Of a stretch of 42,132 bases of DNA, positions 30,101-36,966 are shown one piece after another. The stretch is from a virus: positions 1-42,132 of IMG/VR virus record IMGVR_UViG_3300042868_001958; one strand, 5' to 3'. Made by a program: the position numbers and the translations under genes. Position 1 is the stretch's first letter; each line of letters opens with the position of its first letter. Below the pieces are notes generated by a model, which was not told where the DNA came from, did not search any database, and saw only the letters and a program-made list of their open reading frames with translations.

Positions 30101-30209
30101 TCTACGTTACGAAGTTCGTGCTGGGGTAACTCACACAAGCAAAGTAGCTAAGATTCTAGAACGAGTAACACCTGACGGTGATGCTGTTGCAACTAGAACT
30201 GTTGTTTAA
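24141..30209 (+). CDS. Tape measure protein, 2022 aa
   Basis: Sets tail length and is ejected at infection. The N-terminus STLSFKVETTEVKQAADDL and the later DVAVSLAGGMNPFMIMIQQG segment are typical of TMP_2-type tape measures. Long coiled-coil stretches dominate. A hydrophobic segment near residues 555-590 (VTAITLAFGAFSLAYGVAFF) and another near 1250 (GAAAPYIAAALALYAI) could insert in membrane. Around residues 1620-1820 a unit of the LFKLTHSTAEIRAKELATL type recurs three times. The C-terminus has GGVALVGENGPELINF, a tape-measure end signature. At 0.15 nm per residue the tail would be about 300 nm, very long. A weak ribosome site lies before ATG (AGAGGTAAAT). Confidence 0.95.
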   Translation: MELSTLSFKVETTEVKQAADDLNNLATAMQKVNSSSTGKGLGDLGKGASAAATGLEEAAQGAERLNKPLAGDLPKNLDRVSKMIQHQSDVLKFLRNDQKYIEDGFTKSQAGMMATATAAGATSDQLQALANVFKDISKVTGKNPFDQSASGLGQLKQKAMEMSNAAEYLAKGFNLTSEQVRLLTRDQIRLSDSMKQQGSSQEAIAAALAKLEREYLQVAGSVNNYVAAAKELEKQNKLQNKQLAENITMMDTAVAQFRKLEQEKADAAARASQKIIDANQAAIDSAERLAKISKLVAGGMSQGEATKRTDMAASGVELANIEKLIAAEKQLAAAKQNVTGSSVKQSGAMSEAAKAAEWLDREIRRADNALVGFNDELKVSSSNRLFRFSEQLRKAGISGDEATAMMEKYRSTIIAGQKKTNEEMDKDLRNLARAVSVQMGDVAVSLAGGMNPFMIMIQQGDQLRAAFQLAKKDAVDTGAAMRVAAAMIAESFIDTGKNIGIFVGGAFKSLYDAVGNLGARFSGPFGGDAIRRWRTELELAEAISGKTTGALTVMNGIIAVMTTTVTAITLAFGAFSLAYGVAFFKASKEADELSKALILTGGSLGLTKNAAIDFAASFEQVGMNVSSAVQYITEFAKAGNFTKQELQLLVPVAKQMSEQLGISAEDAVKSFAKFKKEPVEALIELAKATGMVSQETLQMAIQMEDSGRKTEAQTIAMNEAARVNQVAVDRMKQDYSTLGTILVETGKAFSDLWSGIKSLIYNPNATQKLEKDIAALQERIAGRENSFGPVNKQALAADKEKLQILRDQLNYKILQEEADKDMMATQAAQARATEATRRLNKSIQDDLDKLTMKEMTRTEFVQKFIDKKLEEAKIVGNQTALNQVQMKDLEKLAELEWKKTKTAKDGAKEQLKIDNAYNAAIQRFITLREEAAGKTRELTKAEIAYNEIKASSNWDKFSSKRQEELALERDKAVNAEKLQAFQKEELRLKKELLKYEDKIYELRSSLALDYEKQVESINKENDSLNLRMQVLGKTEEQTKVITREVTRQAKIRQADAEFAIEQMRIWKKFVDAQGNTEGAEFDIEGYLKAVSDADRVRKEKQLVANREVAVSAAEDFMKEFNRIQDGISDAIVTALFEGGKAGKKKLRDVIVAELRKPITLFVNAVVKDITGGFVNSVLGNVTGSATGSAAGSAGSGMLGSVLGSGVSMSSMGSYFATGAMNTVAGTGMSAGMTAGSAVGGANGIAMQLGAAAPYIAAALALYAIYKKLDDSGTPHTGASASYSAGSGSKTGMGVYGVGSDKGFYSKDVETSMAAMSKGIVDILDQTALNFGKTAGYEAAVAFADDSSKDGAWGSLMIGKLGENLAGFGSEGNGRWPGKSFSDGEAGLKEFNAAVAADVKKALESIGLPEWATSMLDSLGDAPTVEQLGAVVDRINATQNALENLGSVMPMFANLTGEAVSSLLGAFGSIENLSGVASGFYQNFYNDSEKANAATAALSKEFEKLGIAVPADRLKYRVEVEKALAAGNEDLAAKLMMLSGAFAELNPWAEATGRTAQDIAESLANMKDEGRQLAIQLLELQGKTAEANAATRLLAIEGMTELEIAAYDMNQAMKAQIADLNVRNKLEDELFKLTHSTAEIRAKELATLSPANQELQKLIWAEEALKEEREKAAAKAKELQAAEQRLVDQRASLQEQLFQLTADTAAKQQAILVKLADAESQRLQKQIWEVEAAQKAASEAADKKKQVESEAYNLETKRLQLIGDTKTLRERELALIDPANREAQKNIWAIEDKIAADKIAAAAAEEAARAQAQAAEEAARAAQQIKDAWKSITDSIFEEVARIRGLVSGQGPSSLAQAQSAFDSATARALNGDQEAAKSLPELSRALLDIAGEQARSMIELRRIQMLTAASLEATGTRINTNYGLAIPAYADGGNYAGGVALVGENGPELINFNSSGRVYDAKTTAGMLGSGSNLEALVEKLNANVEGLRYEVRAGVTHTSKVAKILERVTPDGDAVATRTVV

Positions 30210-30213
30210 CAAT

Positions 30214-30241
30214 GAGGGGATGGAATACTCCCCTCTTTCTT
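30214..30241 (+). terminator. Candidate terminator after the tape measure gene
   Basis: GAGGGGA (30214-30220), 8-nt loop, TCCCCTC (30229-30235), then TTTCTTT. The interrupted T-run makes it weaker than the ones at 23145 and 24054, so it may attenuate expression of the following tail genes. Confidence 0.7.
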
Positions 30242-30254
30242 TAGATGGATATAC

Positions 30255-31154
30255 ATGAAGGTTATTAGTCCAAAAGCATTTCAATCTAGCATGTTGTTAT
30301 CATCTACTGCTAGTGAATCTAACCCTACATGGTCTTCTGCTACAACATACGCAAAGGATGCCATTGTAGTTTACGGCATGAGGCGATATATCAGCCTACA
30401 AGCATCTAACACAAATAGACAACCCGATGCAACTACTAGTGCAGCGTGGTGGTCAGATTACGGTCCTGCAAATAGATATGCCATGTTCGACAGAACGATT
30501 TCGGCAGCTACAACAGCAGGTACAACTTTGACGGTGGTAATTTCACCGGGTGCAGCGATTGATTCGCTTGCATTGATTAACTTAAACGCAGATGTTGCGA
30601 AACTAACTGTACGGAATGGTGCCGGTGGCCCTATCGTATATGAATACACAGGTGGTCTGAGTGGAGCTACAGTTACCGACTGGTATCAGTACTTCTTCTA
30701 CGATCCTCTGCTGAAACGTACTCAGTTAGTATTCTCAAACATTCCTCCGTATGTAAACTGCCATATTACTTTGGAATTTACATCAAGTACAAATATTTCC
30801 GTAGGTGAATGTATCTTCGGAACACTAACAGAAATTGGTATGACTCAATTTGGAGCAACAGCCGGTATCATCGACTTCTCTAAGAAGAATACTGACGATT
30901 TCGGTAATGTTACTTTCATTGAGAGAGCATACAGCAAGAGATTAAGTACTCAGGTTATTGTGAAGAATCCACAACTAAATCGAGTACAACAGTTACTATA
31001 TTCACTTCGCGCTTCTCCTTCAGTTTGGATTGCTTCAGATAATCCGACATACGAAGAAGCCTTAATTGTCTACGGATTTTATAAAGATTTTTCTATGGAT
31101 ATTGCATACCCTGAATATGCTGTATGTAGTATTGAAATCGAAGGCTTGGTATGA
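30255..31154 (+). CDS. Distal tail protein with carbohydrate-binding-like N-terminus, 299 aa
   Basis: First gene after the tape measure, so probably a tail tip or distal tail protein. Residues about 25-70 (TWSSATTYAKDAIVVYGMRR, then YISLQASNTNRQPDA, then SAAWWSDYG) look like a small chitin-binding (CBM5/12-type) module: W..G..Y..gdvV.y....Y.......N..P.....W. The rest is beta-rich with no catalytic motif. Its stop overlaps the nuclease gene that follows (ATGA), so the tail gene and nuclease are translationally linked. Confidence 0.7.
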   Translation: MKVISPKAFQSSMLLSSTASESNPTWSSATTYAKDAIVVYGMRRYISLQASNTNRQPDATTSAAWWSDYGPANRYAMFDRTISAATTAGTTLTVVISPGAAIDSLALINLNADVAKLTVRNGAGGPIVYEYTGGLSGATVTDWYQYFFYDPLLKRTQLVFSNIPPYVNCHITLEFTSSTNISVGECIFGTLTEIGMTQFGATAGIIDFSKKNTDDFGNVTFIERAYSKRLSTQVIVKNPQLNRVQQLLYSLRASPSVWIASDNPTYEEALIVYGFYKDFSMDIAYPEYAVCSIEIEGLV

Positions 31155-32014
31155 ACGATTATTATGTTTATCTCCACCGAAGAAAAGATACCAATGAAGT
31201 TTTTTACGTTGGTAAGGGTGTTGGGAATAGGTTGATTACAAAGCATAACAGAAGCGTCAAATGGAATAGTATTGTTTCGGAATCAGGTGGTTATCTAATC
31301 GAGAAATATGTCGAGAATGTGAGTGAAGAGGAAGCACTTTCAATCGAGAGAAAACTAATAGATAATCCTCCTGTTGATTGGAAACTGGTTAATAGTAAAC
31401 TTTCTATGGAAACCAAGATTATTTGCCCAGAAGAATTTAGTAAATATTTTTACATCGATGAAAGTAGTCCTTCTGGGTTGCGCTGGAAAGTAGATATTTA
31501 TTCTGGAACCAAAAATAACGTGTTGAGTGCAAGAAAAGATGGTGTAGCGGGAAACAAGTATTTTCGTACCAACGGGAAACCGAAGTGCTGGCGAATCGTG
31601 TTGAAAGGTAGAACGTATTATTGTCACAGAGTTATCATGGCGATTTCAAACCAAGACTTCAATGAAAAATGGATTGTAAATCATATAGATACTAATCCTT
31701 TTAATAATTCACTATCAAATCTTGAACTATCTACGCCTGCTCTTAATTCCAGAAAAACTAATAAGCACATAAATAACGATTCCATTGGAGTCGTAAAAAT
31801 TACTGTGCCAAACGGTAGTAGGACAGGAACCTTAGATTACTATTGCGCCACTTGGTACGATTTGAATAGAAAGCAACACACAGTTAGATTTAGCTGCAAG
31901 AAATTAGGTGAATCTGAAGCCTTAAAGCTTGCAACGGAAAGAAGGAATATGGAGATTAACAAATTAAATGAAGATAATGCGGGATACCCCGTTAAGGAGT
32001 CAACATGCCGATAA
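31151..32014 (+). CDS. GIY-YIG + HNH + AP2-like homing endonuclease, 287 aa
   Basis: Three domains in one chain. Residues 4-70: GIY-YIG core (YYVYLHRRKD, FYVGKG, Arg27 in GNR, Glu66 in IERKL). Residues 155-203: HNH motif (CHRVIMAISN, then WIVNHIDTNPFNNSLSNLEL, with His159, Asn177, His178, Asn182, Asn186). Residues 212-268: AP2-like DNA-binding segment (YCATWYDLNRKQHTVRF, then SEALKLATERR). Such fusions of two nuclease folds are rare in my knowledge. It overlaps the genes on both sides by 4 and 10 bp, so it could be inserted without breaking either. The 35688 product has the same plan. Confidence 0.85.
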   Translation: MNDYYVYLHRRKDTNEVFYVGKGVGNRLITKHNRSVKWNSIVSESGGYLIEKYVENVSEEEALSIERKLIDNPPVDWKLVNSKLSMETKIICPEEFSKYFYIDESSPSGLRWKVDIYSGTKNNVLSARKDGVAGNKYFRTNGKPKCWRIVLKGRTYYCHRVIMAISNQDFNEKWIVNHIDTNPFNNSLSNLELSTPALNSRKTNKHINNDSIGVVKITVPNGSRTGTLDYYCATWYDLNRKQHTVRFSCKKLGESEALKLATERRNMEINKLNEDNAGYPVKESTCR

Positions 32015-32670
32015 GTGCCCTACCGACCCCACCAAGTAGGTCGAATCCTTCTGCGTTTGCTAACGAAGCAGACGCTTTCCTTAGCGCATTACCTACATTT
32101 GCAACCGAAGCTAATGCTTTGGCGACAGATGTAAACAACAGTCAAATCGCAGCGGCAGATAGCGAAGATGCTGCACTGACATATGCAAACAATGCTCAAG
32201 CAAGTGCAAATGCTGCACAAGCTAGTGCTGTATCTGCAAGCAATGCTTCAAGCGCTCCTAAGTGGGTCTCTGGAACTAACTACACGGAAGGTCAGTGTAC
32301 TTGGAGTCCTACTAGCTTCCTAACGTATAGGGCAAAGTCTAATATCACTGGTTCCGTAGTTGATCCTGCGCTGACAACAGCCTGGGAACTATTGAACGGT
32401 GAAATTGCTAAGGAAACTACAAGTTCTTTGGCATTTACTGCTCTGCATAACTGGCACTATATTCTAACAGGTGCTGGCGACGTAAACGTAACACTGCCAA
32501 CTCCTTCAAACTATATGAAGGTTAGAATTACGGTAGCGAATAACAGAGATACCAATAATGTCCTTCGTGGCGCAGCAACTATCATGGGTCTTGCTGAGAA
32601 CTGCAGACTTGATAATAAGAATGCTACCGCTACGTTTGAGTATCTAAATAACACATGGAGAATTACATAA
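32005..32670 (+). CDS. Tail fibre-like protein with CBM-like module, 221 aa
   Basis: An Ala-rich helical N-terminus (NAQASANAAQASAVSASNAS, residues about 65-85) of the type seen in trimeric fibre stalks, then WVSGTNYTEGQCTWSPTS and FLTYRAK...W, resembling a small CBM5/12-type carbohydrate-binding module like that in the 30255 product, and a C-terminal beta domain. The pair of modules in neighbouring genes suggests that they work together at the tail tip. Ribosome site AAGGAG overlaps the end of the upstream nuclease gene. Confidence 0.65.
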   Translation: MPISALPTPPSRSNPSAFANEADAFLSALPTFATEANALATDVNNSQIAAADSEDAALTYANNAQASANAAQASAVSASNASSAPKWVSGTNYTEGQCTWSPTSFLTYRAKSNITGSVVDPALTTAWELLNGEIAKETTSSLAFTALHNWHYILTGAGDVNVTLPTPSNYMKVRITVANNRDTNNVLRGAATIMGLAENCRLDNKNATATFEYLNNTWRIT

Positions 32671-33968
32671 TGAGTGTACTAAGTCAATTTATGGGTGGAG
32701 ACGGTACTGAGATTGGTCAGGTGATCCCGACAACGGGTGCTATGAATTACTTCGTAAGTGGTTCTAAAGAATATCTGAGAACTGGTTTCCTTAGATCGTA
32801 TAGTGCCTCTTACAGCGCTCTAAAGGATAGAGCACCTTATGCTTGCTGGGTAGATTTAAGTGTAACAAATGCTTCCCCAGCTTTCGGTTCACTCACCATT
32901 GGAAGTAATGCCAGAATCTGGCACGATGGTACAAGATATTGGTTGATCCGTGCTGACGGATCAGCATCGACCAATCAAGCTTATACTTCAACCGATTTAT
33001 CTGCGTGGACTTCCGGGCTAGCAGGTTCTGTTAGAGTTTTGGATAGTACACGAGTTGGTACGGGTACTAATATCGTCGCAGTAGGTGGTGATGGTACAGG
33101 AACGAGTGCATTCTCATCACAAGGTACAGGATTGTTAACTGGAGTCTCTACCCCTTTTTCCAACCAACTTATTTCTGTCGCAAGTAATACCACTGGTAAT
33201 TTAATTGTAGCGATTACTAGTCAAAATTCGAACGATGGTTCTGCAAATATCTTAACCTCTACCACAGGAAACGCTTGGACAAGTCGAATTGGAACTGGTG
33301 GAAACAACTTCGTAATGCAAGCTGTTACTTGGTCCCCATGTTCAAGTGCTTTCTTTATCATCGGAGGAAGTACAGTCAGTATCTCCATGAATAAGACAAC
33401 AGATGGTTTTACTCAGACTGCAGTATGGAATGCAGATACAACCGCTGGTGGAATTGATAGTTCATTCTTCGCATCATCTGAAATGTTCATTGCTCACTCG
33501 CCCACTGCTACCATTATTTCACAAACAGGTGGAAGACTTCGCAGGACAACTGATGGAACAACTTGGTCTGTTATCGATCTGAATACTGTAAATGGTGCAA
33601 GTTTACTTTCACAAGGTGGAACACCGGGTGCTTACAAGATTTTCTATGATTCAGTTAATTCCAGGTTCATTTGTTTTACGGAAGCTACTGGCAATGGAAT
33701 TCAAGGCACTTACACCCTGCATTCAACGGACAACGGAGCGACTTGGTTCCCTTACTTTGGTTATAGATTAACAGGGACTCCCAAGCCTTACATCATTTGT
33801 TCAGCAAATAACCAGACACTAGTGTTAAACTATACAACAACTGGTCCTGCGTCTAATATCTCTAATGCAACTAACGATATTGCGCAAGCTAATCCTGATT
33901 GGATTGGTTCTATATCAGTAGTGTATGGTTCAGGAAGTACCGTTGCAACTCACATGAGGATTCTATAA
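32670..33968 (+). CDS. BNR/sialidase-type beta-propeller tail protein, 432 aa
   Basis: Start chosen at 32670 (TAATG overlap with the previous gene and GGAG nine bases upstream); an ATG at 32655 would add five residues. Several BNR-like repeats are visible: YTSTDLSAWTSGL, LTSTTGNAWTSRI, RRTTDGTTWSVI, HSTDNGATWFP, each S/T-x-D-x-G-x-x-W. This suggests a propeller like sialidases or structural photosystem-type BNR proteins. Enzymatic residues cannot be judged by eye. It is probably a receptor-binding or glycan-processing tail protein. Confidence 0.7.
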   Translation: MSVLSQFMGGDGTEIGQVIPTTGAMNYFVSGSKEYLRTGFLRSYSASYSALKDRAPYACWVDLSVTNASPAFGSLTIGSNARIWHDGTRYWLIRADGSASTNQAYTSTDLSAWTSGLAGSVRVLDSTRVGTGTNIVAVGGDGTGTSAFSSQGTGLLTGVSTPFSNQLISVASNTTGNLIVAITSQNSNDGSANILTSTTGNAWTSRIGTGGNNFVMQAVTWSPCSSAFFIIGGSTVSISMNKTTDGFTQTAVWNADTTAGGIDSSFFASSEMFIAHSPTATIISQTGGRLRRTTDGTTWSVIDLNTVNGASLLSQGGTPGAYKIFYDSVNSRFICFTEATGNGIQGTYTLHSTDNGATWFPYFGYRLTGTPKPYIICSANNQTLVLNYTTTGPASNISNATNDIAQANPDWIGSISVVYGSGSTVATHMRIL

Positions 33969-34231
33969 TGTTTACAACAATGATTGATATTCGACCAAAG
34001 CACCTATCCGTAGGTTCTTTCTTCGATAGATTCGGTGCTTTCAAGTACCCGATCCTTGCTTCAACTAACGTAGGTGTACAGGCTCTAATCAAGGATTGCT
34101 CCGTAAGGACTTTCATTGATCTAGATCGTCCTGACCTCCCTGTTGCTCTGCAGATGATTGTTGACGCGGGGTTTGCAATTGATGTAAACTCAATCCTTAC
34201 TTCTCCTATCCTGGATAGCGAAAGACCATAA
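33968..34231 (+). CDS. Hypothetical protein, 87 aa
   Basis: Start at 33968 (MFTTMIDIRPKHLSV) overlaps the preceding stop by one base and ends overlapping the next gene. The 110-residue reading from 33899 runs inside the propeller gene and is less likely. The product is soluble with no known motif; LDRPDLPVALQMIVDAGFAI is a helical end. First gene of the region leading to lysis. Confidence 0.65.
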   Translation: MFTTMIDIRPKHLSVGSFFDRFGAFKYPILASTNVGVQALIKDCSVRTFIDLDRPDLPVALQMIVDAGFAIDVNSILTSPILDSERP

Positions 34232-34485
34232 TGAAACGAATATTTGATTACTTCCTACAGATTCTTGTAGCAATCGATCAGGTATTCAATGCATTGCTCG
34301 GTGGCATGGCAGATGAAACATTATCTAGTCGTGCTTACCGTGCTGAACAAAAGGGTAAAATCTTCGGTAAGATTTTTAGACCACTGATTGATGCCCTGCT
34401 GTTCTTTGACAAAGCCCACTGCTTCGGGTCATACTTGAGTGAGAAATCCAGGAAGCAGTTCCCGATTGACCTCAGAGATGTGTGA
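34231..34485 (+). CDS. Conserved phage protein near lysis genes, 84 aa
   Basis: MKRIFDYFLQILVAIDQVFN, then LGGMADETLSSRAYRAEQKG and KIFRPLIDALLFFDKAHCF: a pattern seen in small phage proteins lying next to holin and endolysin genes. Mostly helical with an amphipathic N-terminus and a basic C-terminus. Its exact role is unknown to me. Confidence 0.7.
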   Translation: MKRIFDYFLQILVAIDQVFNALLGGMADETLSSRAYRAEQKGKIFGKIFRPLIDALLFFDKAHCFGSYLSEKSRKQFPIDLRDV

Positions 34486-34492
34486 GGATTTT

Positions 34493-34858
34493 ATGTCATG
34501 CAAATGGAAGAATCTATTACCTGACGATACTCGTATCGTTGAACTGGCTAGTGCAATTGCGATATTCATTAGTGCAGTATTAATGTTCTTTGGTTTCGGT
34601 GCAGATCATACTGAGTATACCAGTGTACTAGTATTTTCTGCCATCGTTGGTTTTTTACAACTATTAGCCCTCGTGGTATTAGACAATGCTGAACCTCTAA
34701 GGGTTTACGCTTCTCTTGTCATGGGTGGACTAATGATTTATTTGGGTATTGTACATTCAGATTCAATATCAGTATTTAATTATGTGATAATGTTCACACT
34801 GGGAATAGCTAATCTCTATGCATTCTTGGTAAATAATCAGAGGTTAGTATGGAAGTGA
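34493..34858 (+). CDS. Membrane protein with four predicted TM helices, 121 aa
   Basis: Start at 34493 after GAGGA; an upstream ATG at 34439 lacks this and overlaps the previous gene. Four hydrophobic segments are apparent: about residues 15-35 (SAIAIFISAVLMFFGFG), 41-62, 68-86 (YASLVMGGLMIYLGIV) and 92-112. Location in the lysis region suggests a holin or anti-holin role; this is inference. It overlaps the next gene by 10 bp. Confidence 0.7.
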   Translation: MSCKWKNLLPDDTRIVELASAIAIFISAVLMFFGFGADHTEYTSVLVFSAIVGFLQLLALVVLDNAEPLRVYASLVMGGLMIYLGIVHSDSISVFNYVIMFTLGIANLYAFLVNNQRLVWK

Positions 34859-35166
34859 CAGCCATTTTAGAATTGATGAAGGGAGTTCCAGAAGGAACCA
34901 CAGCTTTCGTTGTGATTGTGTTTCTCATCGGTTCATTCTTTCTCAAAAAGAAAGACGTAGACTTAACACAAGTAACTTCGATTAGTAAGCTTCAAACAGA
35001 TCAACTTACTACATTGATCGAACAAAACAAACTTCTAGCCGGTGAATTACACGCAGTACGTAAAGAACTTACTGAAGCGTACAAAATCATGGATGATATG
35101 CGCCAGCGTATTACTGAACTGGAAGAAATGCTAAGGGATAGTAGAATCCCTGATGCGGAAACATGA
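34849..35166 (+). CDS. Single-TM coiled-coil protein, i-spanin-like, 105 aa
   Basis: One N-terminal TM segment (TTAFVVIVFLIGSFFL, residues about 17-33) followed by KKK and a long coiled coil (SISKLQTDQLTTLIEQNKLL, then KELTEAYKIMDDMRQRITEL). This is the layout of an inner-membrane spanin subunit, though an outer-membrane lipoprotein partner is not identified in the window. It could instead be another small lysis or accessory membrane protein. Confidence 0.55.
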   Translation: MEVTAILELMKGVPEGTTAFVVIVFLIGSFFLKKKDVDLTQVTSISKLQTDQLTTLIEQNKLLAGELHAVRKELTEAYKIMDDMRQRITELEEMLRDSRIPDAET

Positions 35167-35174
35167 GGTAAATT

Positions 35175-35672
35175 ATGAACGACTTAATTGGACTTGCTGG
35201 GAGCGGTGTAATTGGTAGTCTCTTTGGGGGATTATTTAGGCTTGCACCTGAGATTTTAAAATTCATGGATCGTAAGAACGAGCGCAATCACGAGTTACGC
35301 ATGTTCACGGAACAGTGCAAACTTGAACAACTCAAGGGTGAACTTAAGGTTGAAGAGAGATACGTAGATTTTAGCGTAGCTCAGATGAAGGCGATTGAGG
35401 CTGCAAATGAAGCTGAAGGTAAAGTAGCTGCTCAAAGTTATAAATGGGTATCAGCTTTATCGGCATCGGTAAGACCTGTAATTAGCCTTACAATCTTTTT
35501 ATTCTATATCATTGTCAAAATTACATTCATCGCTAATGGTTTCCACATGGGCATGGACTGGAATACAGTTGTTACTCAAAGTTGGACTAATGACGACTTC
35601 ATGATTTTGATGCTAATTCTTACTTTCCACTATGTCGGTAGACCTCTAGAGAAATACCAATCAAATCGCTAA
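35175..35672 (+). CDS. Holin-like protein, GTA_holin_3TM type, 165 aa
   Basis: Three hydrophobic segments: residues about 5-28 (GSGVIGSLFGGLFRLA), 92-120 (SASVRPVISLTIFLFYIIV) and 143-158 (FMILMLILTFHYVG). Between the first and second is a long charged helix (NERNHELRMFTEQCKLEQLK). This fits three-TM holins of the gene-transfer-agent/phage family, including the conserved SxRPxIS start of TM2. It would time release of the lysozyme. Start after GAGG at 35165-35168. Confidence 0.7.
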   Translation: MNDLIGLAGSGVIGSLFGGLFRLAPEILKFMDRKNERNHELRMFTEQCKLEQLKGELKVEERYVDFSVAQMKAIEAANEAEGKVAAQSYKWVSALSASVRPVISLTIFLFYIIVKITFIANGFHMGMDWNTVVTQSWTNDDFMILMLILTFHYVGRPLEKYQSNR

Positions 35673-35687
35673 CAAGGGAGAAATATC

Positions 35688-36455
35688 TTGAGTTACTGTG
35701 TTTATGTTCATAAGCGTAGAGATACGTTTAAAGTTTTCTACGTAGGAATGGCGGCTAACAAACGCCGCCCAACTTCAGGAGGATCGTTTAAAACTAAAAA
35801 TTGGAAAAACATTAATGATGAAGCAGGTGGACACAGTGTTGAGATACTCCATGATAATTTAACTAGACAGGAGGCTTTGGATATTGAAAATAAATATCTT
35901 GAAGCCCCTCCTGTTGATTGGGAATTGGTGAATGTAGCGGGTCCACGAGGACCACTGAAATATGACAAGATCGAATGGAATCAATTCTTTACATACGATC
36001 CCTCTGTGAGGGGTTGTTTACGTTGGAAGAATGGGGATGTGGCAGGAAATTTCAATGCGAAAGGTAGACATCGTGTTAGATTCAAAAACAGATATTACCT
36101 TGGGTATCGAATTGTATTTGCAATGTTTAACGAAAACTTTGACACAAATCTACTTGTAAATCATATTGATGGTGATACTTATAACAGTAAAATTGAAAAT
36201 TTAGAACTGGTAAGTTTTGGAGAGAACGTTGATAGAGGTACAATTTTCAAGGGCAATCTTGCCAAGCACAATTCAAGCGGGCATACCAACATCCGAGAAA
36301 TAAGACGCAGAGGTGGATGGTATTTGTTACTTCAATACAAGACAGAAACCGGAGTCAAGAGTAAGCAGTTTAATCTTAAAATACTGGAATATCCTAAAGC
36401 TCTTGATTTGGCACTTGATTTTCAGAGGAAACACGATGTTAGATTTACTGAATAA
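35688..36455 (+). CDS. GIY-YIG + HNH + AP2-like homing endonuclease, 255 aa
   Basis: TTG start 7 bases after AAGGGAG. Same three-part plan as the 31151 product: GIY-YIG (YCVYVHKRRD, FYVGMA, IENKYL with Glu67), HNH-like (GYRIVFAMFNENF, then LLVNHIDGDTYNSKIENLEL) and AP2-like tail (GGWYLLLQYKTETGVKSKQF). At the position of the first HNH His (CHRVI in the paralog) this copy has Tyr (GYRIV), and Asn-Asn is replaced by Asn-Ser, so the HNH site may be inactive while the GIY-YIG core is kept. It overlaps the lysozyme start by 20 bp. Confidence 0.82.
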   Translation: MSYCVYVHKRRDTFKVFYVGMAANKRRPTSGGSFKTKNWKNINDEAGGHSVEILHDNLTRQEALDIENKYLEAPPVDWELVNVAGPRGPLKYDKIEWNQFFTYDPSVRGCLRWKNGDVAGNFNAKGRHRVRFKNRYYLGYRIVFAMFNENFDTNLLVNHIDGDTYNSKIENLELVSFGENVDRGTIFKGNLAKHNSSGHTNIREIRRRGGWYLLLQYKTETGVKSKQFNLKILEYPKALDLALDFQRKHDVRFTE

Positions 36456-36927
36456 AGCAATCGATATTTCCATGAGTAACCTATTGATTCCGTTCGAAGG
36501 TTATGCTATAGAGTTACCAAACGGAGACTGTACGGCATATGCCGACCCAGCAACGAAAGCGGAACCTTACACCATTGGTTACGGAAGTACCTACGACGAA
36601 TTTGGTATTAAAGTAAAACTCGGGGATGTTTGGACGAAGGAGAAGGCTGTCAGAGTGAAAGAATCCGTCACTCGTTCTTTTGCGATGAGAGTATTGCACC
36701 ATTCTCCTAATCTTATAAATTACCCATATAAGTTTGCCGCGATAATTTCGTTTTGCTATAATGTTGGGACTGGTTCATACAGAATTAGTACATTAAAAAA
36801 ACGAATAAACCAGGAAGACTGGGAAGGGGCAGCTATAGAAATAAGAAAGTGGGATCGTGCTAACGGTAAAAAAATGCGAGGACTTACTTTAAGACGGCTT
36901 GCTGAATCTAAATTCCTATCCAAATGA
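36436..36927 (+). CDS. Endolysin: T4-type lysozyme (GH24), 163 aa
   Basis: Start at 36436 (MLDLLNKAIDISMSN) after AGAGGAAA; a longer reading from 36313 runs inside the nuclease gene. Residues FEGYAIEL with Glu21, then CTAYADPA with Asp37, then YTIGYGST with Thr46 give the Glu/Asp/Thr catalytic set of GH24 muramidases; spacing is wider than in T4 lysozyme. The rest (AAIISFCYNVGTGSYRISTL, then KWDRANGKKMRGLTLRR) is typical of the fold. No signal peptide is evident, so it needs a holin for access to the wall. Confidence 0.85.
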   Translation: MLDLLNKAIDISMSNLLIPFEGYAIELPNGDCTAYADPATKAEPYTIGYGSTYDEFGIKVKLGDVWTKEKAVRVKESVTRSFAMRVLHHSPNLINYPYKFAAIISFCYNVGTGSYRISTLKKRINQEDWEGAAIEIRKWDRANGKKMRGLTLRRLAESKFLSK

Positions 36928-36932
36928 CGAAA

Positions 36933-36966
36933 CCCCTCCCGGCGCAAGCTAGGAGGGGATTTCTTT
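36933..36966. terminator. Bidirectional terminator between convergent blocks
   Basis: CCCCTCC (36933-36939) pairs with GGAGGGG (36952-36958) around a 12-nt loop. On the plus strand ATTTCTTTTT follows; on the minus strand the stem ends with TTTCG, a poor T-run. It lies between the lysozyme stop and the stop of the minus-strand thioredoxin gene, so it probably stops both. Confidence 0.82.

Noticed and set aside
36313-36435. Longer lysozyme start at 36313
   Set aside because: It would run through nuclease coding sequence and lacks a ribosome site; ATG 36436 has AGAGGAAA before it.
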